Under the pieces are notes generated by a model that was not told the DNA's origin, made no database searches, and worked only from the letters and a program-made list of their open reading frames with translations. From positions 372,001 to 436,000 of the forward strand of contig JAFCMP010000028.1 of the NCBI GenBank assembly GCA_017506865.1: DNA of 64,000 bases. The letters run 5' to 3'. Origin of the DNA: Tribonema minus (lineage: Eukaryota; Sar; Xanthophyceae; Tribonematales; Tribonemataceae). Both the position numbers and the translations under genes were made by a program. Shown here piece after piece: positions 40,384 through 50,500 of this stretch (position 1 is its first letter; every line of letters begins with the position of its first letter).

Positions 40384-40564
40384 GAGGGGGGGGACATGGA
40401 GGAGGACGTAGGGGAGGACCCCGAGATGCCATTTGGCGGCGGCGGCGTTTGAGTGGTTGTCGTTGCGACACTTTCAGACTGTCATACGGCATGTAGATTC
40501 CTTACAGCTAGATGCCAATCATCTGGGCTTTTTCGCGCCCTGAGCGAGAATTAATAAAAAGTAC
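40384..40564 (+). mobile_element. Family A non-LTR 3' end, copy A8
   Basis: This is a young, nearly unmodified tail ending AATAAAAAGTAC at 40,564. It lies 10 kb away from the other arrays, between host genes. Confidence 0.88.
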
Positions 40565-40604
40565 AATCATGCATGACAAACAGAGAACGCAAGCCCTGTC
40601 CTGC

Positions 40605-40862
40605 ATCTTTGAAAGGCATAGCACTGGCGCGCATACGCTCAGCTCTCTTGGGGTACTTTAGCATGGCGTACTTTAGCATTTGGTGACACACATGGCGGTG
40701 TCCCAAGGGGGTGGACGATGTAGTGGAGGGGCGCTGCCATTTGACAAGGCGTTTGAAAGTAATCGTCAATGCACAACGAGACACTTTCAACTTGTCACAA
40801 CATACATGTAGGTTCTGGTAGCAAGCTTGACATCCACTACTGTGCTTTAAGCGAGAAGCATC
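40605..40862 (+). mobile_element. Ancient diverged family A tail, copy A9
   Basis: It aligns in order with the family A 3' region: GGCATAGCACTGGCGCGCATACGCTC, then ATGGCGTACT, GACACACATGGC, GCCATTTG, GCGTTTGA, GAGACACTTTCA, ACATGTAG and GCGAGAA. Many substitutions and small indels interrupt the match. It has the same orientation and lies immediately 3' of the young copy A8. Confidence 0.65.
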
Positions 40863-41387
40863 TGCAGGCATGCTTGACATACACCACTGTGCTTCAAGTG
40901 AGAAGCACATGCGAAAATTGATGCATTCTCTACCTTCACCATGCAGTTGGTCTTGTTGAGACTGCGACAAACTTGGGGTACAAAGCCAGCCCAGCAGATA
41001 ACAACAATACTTATTTCAGTCATTCAGTCAGCACGCAGCGATGTCTGGCGTCATGACGTCGGCATGGCTGCGGTGGCACTGTACCTAATGCAACTCGCAG
41101 GAGCAGCTGTAGCCTCGGCTATGATGCGCTTGTGCATATACCTGATGGAATAGAATTGGTATACAGATCTGCCCATGCGCCAGTGAGAAACCAGTGAATG
41201 GCATATGACAACAGCTCCAGAAGGGCAGAAGCACCGCACAGGCAACGGCGAAAGCGGAATTGATGATAAATCATTCTGATGTTGACTGTGCACTCAGCAG
41301 GATGTTGATGATGCATCACTGCACATGCGCCGGCCCATGTGATGCAACACGGGCCATGAGCTCTATTTACATTGTAGATGCACCTGT
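40863..41387. other. Intergenic with a 47-bp imperfect duplication at its left edge
   Basis: GCTTGACAT...CACTGTGCTT.AAG.GAGAAGCA occurs twice (about 40,826-40,907). Otherwise I see nothing up to the stop codon of the next minus-strand gene. Confidence 0.45.
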
Positions 41388-42530
41388 CTACGCATATGGT
41401 CGGTGCCACCAAACCTCGTCATCGTCGTTGTCTGTGCTGTCAGAATCACTGTTGTTTACAACGCGTGCTTTACCACACTCAATTGCCACTGCTCTTTTCT
41501 CCCCTGCGTTCTGCTCAACGTTGGCAGTGGCACATTGCGCTGGCCACTTCTCTTCGATCTTGCCCCTGCTCTTCAAGCACTGACTCTTGGGTATGTACGA
41601 CGACGGTATAGCGGCCATCAGAGTGGCATCAGTGCACAGCATTATGCCGTGCATGTCGCTGTGGCCGCACTTGAAGTACAGGGTGCGGCGGTCTATACGC
41701 GGTCTGGGCTGCGATAACTGCTCAGTTCTTGAACGACAAACCACCTTCTTCGGATTGCTTTTGTGTCTCGATTTCCTGTTGCATGCTTCTCTCGGACCGT
41801 AGTCATCGTGCAGGGCAGCTGCTTCGTCATCCGGCGCAACCCACGCACTCGAGCCTATGCGACCTAACGTATTTGGCATAGAATGCTTATTGACAGGATG
41901 GTGGTGCTGATGTTGTGACGTATCAGCATTGGTAACACATGCTGTGTATTGCTGTTGATCACTGGTATAATCTGCGGTGCGGCTGTTGTCGCCACTCCCC
42001 ATGTCCTCGAACGATGGCTCAGCCGCCCAGGCCACTCTTGCAGCATTGCGCTGCCTTTGCTCATCGAACAGCTGTCGCTGCTGCTCCACATTCCTGTTGT
42101 GCTTGTCCTGCTCCTGCTGTTCCAGCTCCTCCTCCGCTTGGAGCTTGCCGACCAGCATGTGCACGAATTCCATGTCCCGCTGCAAGGTTGCTGGCGACAC
42201 TACAAGCTCCACTCTATGCCGCAAAGCGCCAACGCCCTTGTTACGGTGGGCGCTACGACGGCGGTGGGATGACTCAAGCCCATCGCCGCTGCTGGCGCCA
42301 CAGGCAGCTGCGTCTGTTGTGACCGCAGTCGTGCAGGCCTCTCCCGCAGGCACGTTCACATTGCCAGAGTTTTCTGCTTTGCGCCTCTGCAATCGCCTTT
42401 GCGTCTCTTGTCTTCGTATTTTCGTCCTCTCCAACTCATGTTGGCGCTGTTGCAGCTCCTTACGCTGAGCCTTCTGCACCTGCAGCAGGTAAGCCTGAAG
42501 GGCACGCTGAGTATCGTACCTCTGGTGCAT
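41388..42530 (-). CDS. Coiled-coil protein of unknown function, intronless
   Basis: A single open frame of 380 residues starts at an ATG at 42,530. Two charged Gln/Glu/Arg-rich stretches look like coiled coils: about residues 8-50 (QKAQRKELQQRQHELERT) and about 115-165 (LQAEEELEQQEQDKHNRN). The middle is His/Gln/Ser-rich. Near the end are a CGHSDMHGIMLC segment and an acidic Asp/Ser tail. No signal peptide or membrane span is visible, so a soluble nuclear or cytoskeletal role is possible but unproven. It is divergent from the SEC14-like gene 500 bases away. The length and non-repetitive composition support a real gene. Confidence 0.55.
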   Translation of the reverse strand: MHQRYDTQRALQAYLLQVQKAQRKELQQRQHELERTKIRRQETQRRLQRRKAENSGNVNVPAGEACTTAVTTDAAACGASSGDGLESSHRRRSAHRNKGVGALRHRVELVVSPATLQRDMEFVHMLVGKLQAEEELEQQEQDKHNRNVEQQRQLFDEQRQRNAARVAWAAEPSFEDMGSGDNSRTADYTSDQQQYTACVTNADTSQHQHHHPVNKHSMPNTLGRIGSSAWVAPDDEAAALHDDYGPREACNRKSRHKSNPKKVVCRSRTEQLSQPRPRIDRRTLYFKCGHSDMHGIMLCTDATLMAAIPSSYIPKSQCLKSRGKIEEKWPAQCATANVEQNAGEKRAVAIECGKARVVNNSDSDSTDNDDDEVWWHRPYA

Positions 42531-43027
42531 TGAGACCTCTGACGACTGCCGACTGACTGCCGCCGCCGTGCTCTCGCCACCTTGCGGTCAAAACACCTCC
42601 CGCTCCCGCTCGCTCTGCAAAAATTGTTTGCAAGTAGCGCTGCGAGGTTTGCGCGAGGGCCCTTGCTCCTGGGCCCCTTCGCTTCACACGCAGCCAAAGA
42701 CGTTACGCAGTTTTCTCGGGGAACCTCGCTGAGTGGTTGTTGGCGTACACCAACAAAACGTTTCGAAGGCGAAACCGCCTGGAACTTCAAATTCCCAATT
42801 ATTGCGCACTGACGCTGGTTGACTGAAGGCAGAACCTTGACCCATTAGAGGTATTGCAGTAGTGGCGGCTTGGTGCATCGCGGAATTAGCAGCAGAGGGT
42901 GCAGCTGAGCGTGTCAACAGCCTTGGTGCCTGCATGCTGTGGCAGGGCGGAGCTTAAAGGGAACATCGGCCCTACCTCAACACCGCCGTGACATCCTCTT
43001 TGGCGAGCCTCGCATGCACTGTAGGTG
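42531..43027. other. Divergent promoter region
   Basis: About 500 bases separate the start codons of the coiled-coil gene and the SEC14-like gene. No clear TATA box is seen. Confidence 0.5.
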
Positions 43028-46000
43028 ATGGTCAAGTGGGGTGCCTTCCGCAAGAGGCAGAAACAAGGGCTGAAGGCTCGCCGCGACAGCAACGCGTCGA
43101 CGCTCACTCGACAGCACAGCGCAGGAAGCCTCGGTCGCCGAACTTCCAAGCCCGACCTCGAAAATGATCAAGTTTTCTCTAACGGCACCAATCATCATAC
43201 GCCTGCGGCTGCAGAGCACGCAGATCATGAGCCAGGGCGGGACATGCGCTTCGACGCCACTGCCGACCGCGATATCACGGGGCTGGGCACCTGGGGAGAG
43301 CTAGCCTACAGCTTGGAGGACCCACGCCATGTGCTAGAAGGATTCCATGGGCAGCTTAGCGAACCACAGGAGGGAGCTCTCCGAGAGCTGTACGGGCTAG
43401 TTGAATCTCTAAATCTGGACCTCACTCTAGTTCGTGGCCAACCAGCTGAGCCCCTCAGGCTCTGCCTGCTCCGATTCCTGCGTGCCAACGGCTTCAATGC
43501 CCCCAAAGCCCTGGCGCAGCTGGAGGAGAATGTGAACTTCAGAGACAGGGAAAATGTGGTCGACCTGCTGCAGCAAAAGGCCTCGGATGTGCTGGGCTGC
43601 GATCCCGAGGCCATCAACCGCTACTTCCCGCACTGGGACTTCGGGGAGGACAGGGTGGGGAGGCCGGTGCTGTGCAAGCAGTACGGGGGTTTTGTGGTGA
43701 GTGAGCTGCTGAGCCTCACCACCATGGAGAGCATGGTGCGCAGCCACGTGTGGGAGCAGGAGATGACGCTGCGGCTCATGCGGCGGCGCTCGCTGGCACG
43801 CGGCGCCATCGTCGACAGCGTCGTCGTCATCATTGACACGGGAGGCATGGCCATGCGGCAGGTCACCGCTGACTTCATTGCGCTCATGAAGCGCGTCGCA
43901 CACGTCGACCAGGCCATGTACCCGGAGCTCCTCGGCCAGATGTTCATCATCAACACCCCCGGCCTATTTACCTACGTCTGGAAGATGTTTGCGCCACTGC
44001 TGGACTCGCGCACGCGCGACAAGATCAAGATCTTCAGGTGAGCAGGAAATGCGCAGCAAGTCTTTTACCAGTTGATACACCATGAACAAGACTGCAGGCT
44101 GAATGTTTCACGTGTAAGTGTGGTGTGTGGCGGACAAAATATACAATGATAGAGATGAAGATGCCTCACGATGAACACACAGATGAATGACATGTATGGG
44201 TGCACCTGATCACAGACTCCTAGCTCCACTCATCCCCCAGATTCATGCAGAAGGATTGCATCATAGAGACAACCCGGCACTAAGAACTCATTGCCGGCAT
44301 GTACCCTCAAAAGCATGGGTGCAAACCCTCAGTAGCTCACCCTGACTTTAACCTGTTTTGCCTCCCACCCTAATTGTAACCCTCTTCAGCCGCCCGCGCG
44401 ACTGGCAGCCCGCCCTGCTAGAGCTCATCCCCGCGGACGTCCTCCCCCCCGAGTACGGCGGCACGGGAGTGCCCCTCGCCGACCGCCCGCCCGTTTCGGC
44501 GACGCACGAGCAGCTGAGCGCTGACCTGCTCGAGGAAACCGCCGCAACTGCCGGCGGTGCACCGCATCGAGGGGGTGTGGTCGGGGGATCCCCAGGGTCA
44601 GGGTCAGCGCCGGCGACCCCCCCCCAGCGCGCGCTGCGTCGCGCCAGCGGTTTCGTAACCGCCGAGAGCGCCGGCACGACGCCGCAGCGCATGGCGTCCT
44701 CGCGCAGCACCGCCAGCACCGTCGCCGCCACCACGGAGGACGCGCGCAACAGCCACACCTTCGCTGCGCGCGGCAGCCCTCCGCAGGGCGCATCCCTTGG
44801 CGGCAGCACCGCAGGCGGCGCAGGCGGTGGCAGCTCAGTGAGCTTTGTGGCGAAGGCGGCGGCGGCGGTGAGCTCCGCGGTGAGCAGCGCGCTAGCAGCG
44901 TGGAACAGCGGCGGTGCGGAGACGAATGGCGAGGGGGGGGACGAGTCGTGGGGGGGAGGGAGGTCGCGCAGCAGTTCACTTAACAGCGAGGAGTTCTTTG
45001 ATGTCATGGCGTCGCTGGAAGAGGCGGATGTGAGGGATGTGGTGGGGCACTTGCGCGCGGAGCAGGCGGCGCTGGCGGCGATCGCGGCGTCTTCGGGCGA
45101 CGCGCCCGTGAGGGAGTCCTATGTGAGTCAAGTCATATGAGTGTTATGTATGTGTGACATGAATCGGTCGTATGTGAGTCAAGTCGTGTGAGTGCTATAT
45201 GTGCGTGACATGAATCGTACCATGAGCTTATGATCGAAAGCCATGTCATGCACCCGAGGTCGTTGACGGCAGCGGAGCGGAGCCATAACCCTAACACTTG
45301 CCCGACGGCGCTAGCGGCGTCGTCTGGCAATGCCCTCGCACACAAGTCCTAAGTGCGTCGAGTAAACATACCAGTATGAGTTTCTACATATACACATGTG
45401 AGATGCATCGTATCATGAGCTGATAAGCATAGTTCTTTGTCATGCATCCGTAGTGTTTAGCAATGTGTGCATGGAGCAGCGGCGGCAGCGATCATCAGCG
45501 GGCATTTTTTGACGACAGGCCTGTTCTCAAGTCATATGTGATGCGACAAGCACCTTAGGCGTGTGTGCGCCAAGTCGTAGCACGAGCTCATCATCAATGT
45601 GCCATACCATGTATGCAAGGGGCCGTGCGGTGGTGAGGGTTGTGTAGTGGAGAAGCAGCACCTGCGGCAGAGGATGCAGCGTCCACTGGCAATTTGTATG
45701 TCACACGTTATGTGCACGAAAGTAATGTGCGTTGACTGGTGTTTTGTGTGACATAATCCTTACCATACCTTCCTGATACGATGTTGCAAGAACGTCAATG
45801 CACCGTGACAAACAAGAGCACGCTGCCAAATGACATCAGAGTCAAGGTGCTCTTATGTTGTGTGACTGTATGTAATGTGCTCCCGCTGAGGGTTACTTAT
45901 TGTCAAAGATTGTCATCTGGCCGCAGTGCGTTTGTAGTCCTAAGTCACTTGCCTGCAGTGCAGATCCGAACAGCACCACTCCTGTGACGGTGCCTACCCT

Positions 46001-47395
46001 TACTCTGACCAGCTCAGCATGAACAGCTTGGGTCACGTTCAGGCATCAAGTAGTGACGGTGGTCTAATTGTACAACCTGTAGATCTTTGCGGGCAATTGG
46101 ATTTCTCAGGCAAGCAGCATTACTCAGGCAAGCAGCAGGTGCGAGGTATGCATGTACGTTGTCTAACCCTAACCGTATCTGCCCTGGAGGATGGAGGGAC
46201 GCTGCACTGTCAGGTGCGCGCCTCCACCATGGTGTTGTATTATCATATGTACACTCACCTTCTTCTGCATCCATGTGTTGGCATGATATGCAACGTGGAT
46301 CAGAAAGAGGACTACTGACAAAGCGCACGGTGCATGCCGTTTCCATGCGTACTTCCAAGGGCCACTTTGCAAAATCATGCAATTGTGCTGCCCTCTTTTT
46401 GCTGCCACGTATAGAATCAGCTTTACTAAAGCTTCACAAGGACATAGCTTAGGGTTAGGGTTAGGTGCAGCATGCAGACCAGCCACGCAGAAGAGCGCAT
46501 CGCCGGCATGCACATGGCTGCAGCCATACATGCAAGGGCATGCTACCTTGATTATGACTGTGACACAGCTGTACTTGCAGGGCTTGTTGGCTCTGTATGA
46601 ACATCTCCAATGTCACAACATCTCCTCAAATGTCTCAACACTCGTGTATGAAGTAATCATGTATGCGCGGGTGCGCAGCGCGCAAGAGCGCGAGCTGCCG
46701 GCCTGCATTGCATTGGCCACCATTGCATGCACATCGCATCAAACAACGTTAATCTGTATCAACCTTCCAGAAAGCACTACGTAGGGCTCATCTTGCGTCT
46801 ACATGCATGTCCTACATGACTCAATGCTCATATGCTAATCTCCGGATGTGTACACGCTTGTCGTCATGTACAATCGCGCAGCGTTTCTCGCTGCGCGGGG
46901 GGCGGCGTGAGAGCGCGCGGCGCATGTCCTGCATCGCTGCGGCGGCCATGGAGGAGGGTATGGTGGGGCACAGCGCCAGCCTGAGCCCTGCCAACTGCAT
47001 CATGGCTCAGCAGGGCATGAGTCCACGATCGCCGCTCACGCTGGTGCAGAATGAGCGGCCGATAAGCTGGGCGTGGCGGTCAGATCAGCCAGGTGAGGGT
47101 AGGCTGGTGGTGCTGGTAGGGGGGTAGGGGTATGTATATATAGTAGGGGAGTAGGGTATGTGTATGAGGCATGGAGTATCTATCGTATGATGCGATATGG
47201 TCACAAGCTGCCTGCCAACGTACATGTCTGCTGTGCGCGTACGTGCTTTGCAATGACCTAGGCGCCGGTGTTGGTGGCGCACTGAAGGCGGCCAATGCTC
47301 AGCAGCACCTAATTATCAGACTTGCGCGATACAGTGTAGCAGACTTGCGCGATAGCAGGCTTGCGCGATACTGCTGCCATGATGATAGTACTTGA
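43028..47395 (+). CDS. SEC14-like CRAL-TRIO lipid-binding protein
   Basis: Exon 1 (43,028-44,037) and exon 2 (44,390-45,122) are firm. Exon 3 (46,882-47,092) and exon 4 (47,262-47,395) are inferred from splice sites and phase, giving 695 residues. A basic Ser-rich leader precedes the CRAL-TRIO N-terminal helices (LLRFLRANGFNAPKALAQL, near residue 145) and the lipid-binding fold. The fold shows FGEDRVGRPVLCKQYGG, VVIIDTGGMAMRQ and YPELLGQMFIINTPGLF, closing with LLELIPADVLPPEYGGTG from exon 2. The family moves phosphatidylinositol and other lipids between membranes and primes phosphoinositide signalling. The C-terminal 330 residues are Ser/Ala/Gly-rich and disordered, with no GOLD or nodulin domain. 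Intron 2 contains decayed copies of the exon 2 end. Confidence 0.85.
45120..45540 (+). repeat. Tandem duplicated donor-site segment and decayed exon-end copies in SEC14 intron 2
   Basis: A 51-bp unit beginning TATGTGAGTCAAGTC occurs at 45,120 and 45,171, repeating the 5' splice site. Further right, 45,302-45,361 and 45,470-45,535 look like degenerate copies of the exon 2 end (GGCGGCG...TCTTCGGGCGACG...GTCCTATGTGAG). Confidence 0.6.
46450..46469 (+). repeat. TTAGGG tract in SEC14 intron 2
   Basis: CTTAGGGTTAGGGTTAGG contains two full telomere-type units plus partial ones. A related CTAACCCTAACC tract lies at 46,168-46,180 in the same intron. Confidence 0.85.
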
Positions 47396-47581
47396 CGACC
47401 AGCCTCATGTACACTATTTGGGGTGGGGCCATGGTCCACTTGTTTAGCCCACCATGTAAGCTGGAAGCAATCTGATCATCACATCTAGCCGCCATCATTT
47501 CACCAATGCAGTAGTGTTTCACAGTCTTGTTCACTGCACAACTTCAACAGCAACACATCCCCCGCCTCACATCTGCCTTAT

Positions 47582-50500
47582 ATGCCTGAAATCTCGTTCC
47601 TATCGCTGGTCCGCATTTACGCGACCTCACCCATTCTTTTCGCTTCCACAATCACCCTATTAGGCCTTGCAGCAGCGCTCGCCGCTGCACGCAAGGACGA
47701 GGATGCAGAAGGCGATGCTGCCAAGCCGCTGTTCGTGGTGCCGCCCGCGGTCGCAGCAGCAGCGGCAGCGGCGCAACGCGCAGCAGCAGCGATGGCAGCA
47801 ATCGCGGTGAAAGTGGCGCTAGCGCTGGTGCATGCGTGGCGCGTCACCGGCGAATTTGTGAGCAAGGCGTGGTGGCCGTGCGTGAAGCGGCTGCTTGCGC
47901 GGGAGCAGGCGCAGCTGGTGCGCTGGGTGCACATCTCTCTCATCGTAACTGCCGTCCTCTCGGTGGTGGTCATCGGCCTGGGCGGCTACGCCATGACCGA
48001 CGTGTTCTGGGTCAGCGAGAGCACGGGGTGGCTCATGTGGGCGGCGGCGCTGGCCATCATCATAGGCTGCGCGATGCTGCTGCTGAGCGTGCTGGGAGTG
48101 CACGCGTCGCGGCGCCGCAACACTGCTGCGCTGGCCGTTCTGAGGGGGTTTCTGGGGTGCTCGGTGATGACGCTGCTGCTTGCGAGTGCGCTCACATGCG
48201 CGCTGGCGGGAGGCGTGGACTCCATTGTGGAGCTTACCAATGTGGAGTCGTCGCTGCCGCAGGGCACCGACACCAAGACCTACATACAGGTGAATTGATT
48301 TGTGGGTGTGGGTGGGTGCGGGACTGACTACCATTGTGTACCTAGATGTGAATGCCGTAGAAGGTGTGTTCCTGATGCAGTAGCAACAACGTAGTGGTGA
48401 TCGTCAAATTAAGTACATTGTGTACGTCAGTCAGGGTGTGCTCAGCTCAATTGGCGCAGGAGCTGGCAGTATAGAATTGCTGTTTGTGCACAACTTCTGC
48501 ATTGGTATGCACTCAAAGGCTGCAGCCTACCTATACCTACACATTAGTTGATTCCTACTTGCAGACGGTGTTTTCCAACCTCCCATCACAGTTCAACCCC
48601 CTCACTTGCTCTCGCACCGCTCCCGCCCCGTCCCGCTCCCCCCCTCCCCCCCCGCCTCACAGGAGGCCTTCGGAAAGTTCCTGGCGCTGGGCGTCGTTCT
48701 CCTCATCCTGGCGCTCTGGCTCATCATCCCCTTCCTGCTCACATGCGCCATCCTGGCGTCCGTGCGGCGTCAGCGCTCAGGTTCGGAGGACGCGCCCGAC
48801 TGGCTGCGCATGCGCGAGCGCGAGCTGCGCCACACACTACGCGACTCCATCCTCTTCAGCGCCTTCTTCACGGTGGTCATCATCGGCTACGCGATACACG
48901 GCGTCCTCTACTGCATGAGCACGGGCCTCACGCGCTTCGCCAACACCATGTACCTGCAGCTGGCGGGCGGCTTCGCGTTCGCGATAGCGCTGGCGCTGGG
49001 CACGTGGGCCAGCGCTAGCGTGAACCCCAGCGCGCTGCAGTTACACCTGTACACGCTGGTGCCGTGCATGGTGTTCATGTTTGCGTGGTCGGCGGTGGCG
49101 TTCGCGCAGATACACACGGCGGACGCGTACATTGTGGAGCACTGGGACACGCTGGCCGTGGACGCATCCACGCAGGAGGTACTGTACTGTTCCGTGCTGT
49201 ACTGTACTGTGTTGTGAGCATGACCACCACAGCCAATCAGTATTTACAGTCATAACTGACAAACGGTGGAAGTAGATCAGTGACATCAATGCGTACACGC
49301 AAGTGAGGAATAATTGGCATGTTCTGCCTGAAGCGCCTGCATAACCTAGTGTACGGTGGAGAGCACTGTTCATGCGCATGGCAAGCTTACAGACAAATTC
49401 AACAGCTACAGGAGACTTGGGGTTCATATGCAGTACCTCACCGCTCGACAGTATGCCATGCTGTCAGCCAACACTTGCAGTAGTTAAAGTGCGCCAAGGT
49501 GAACATCTACACATTTGCTGGCCTCCAATGTCCCATGTACTTGTCGCACCCCCCTTGGTGCTCAATGTGTCTGAGGCAACAGCGATAGCGAGCTGTTGCC
49601 CACTGACCTGTTGCTGTACACCGCCAGAGGAAAACGTTTTTTGGCCAAGCCAACCTGATACCTATGCCAGTCTTGTGCTGCCGGAACTGACATGTTTTGT
49701 GAGTCTGTCCACGCGAGTGTAACGCTCACAGCCGTCAAATGCGCAGCGGTGATGAGCATGTAACTGCCATGTGCTCTAACAAAGTCCAATGTTAGCATGC
49801 CCCCCCTTCGCGGTCCGCATGATGCTCATGTACAGCAGTGTGTATAGCGTGTACAGCGTGCCAGTGCTCAGCTTACCTTGTCATCCACCTCTTCATCACA
49901 GAAGTCAATCGCGGAGTTCAACCAGTCAATGCCCCATGTGGTTGCCCGCTGACATCGCATATTGCCACCACCGTGCCAGGAATGGACAATCAAGATGCGA
50001 ACCCCCTGTGTGAAGTGGCACGTCACGTGGCACCCCAACCTCAACATGTGCTGAGCTCTGCTCTGTCAACCGCCTCCTCTCGCTGTGTGCGATTCTCATT
50101 GTGGAAAGGTCCAGTGCTCAGCATACCCTGCCTGTCGTCAACCACTTCCTCACAGAAGTTGATCGCGGAGCTCAACGGATTAAAAATGCCCGCAACTTGC
50201 CCGCCTCCTCTCGTTGTGTGTGGTTCTCATGTCATATCAAATTTTCCCCATATTACTAGACCTGTTGAATACCAAGTAAAACCATTCTTGTTTTCATTGC
50301 CTATATGTGTAGGTGTCACTCAAGACGCGCCTGCGCACCCTGCTCCTTGTGGGCGGCGTGCTGGGCATCAGCAGCGTGGCCTGCATGGTCAGCACCCTGT
50401 CAGGCGGGTTCTCCCTTCGAGAACACCTCATGCAGCACGGCTCAATCTACCGCGACAAGTGGTCCATGGACAGACACTACTGCCTTATTAGGCTGTCGCG

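Noticed and set aside
48566..48662. An extra exon (TVFSNLPSQF...) in the polytopic membrane gene
   Set aside because: A good acceptor precedes it, but no proper donor follows and it breaks phase with the next exon. Direct joining of 48,289 to 48,663 keeps the frame.
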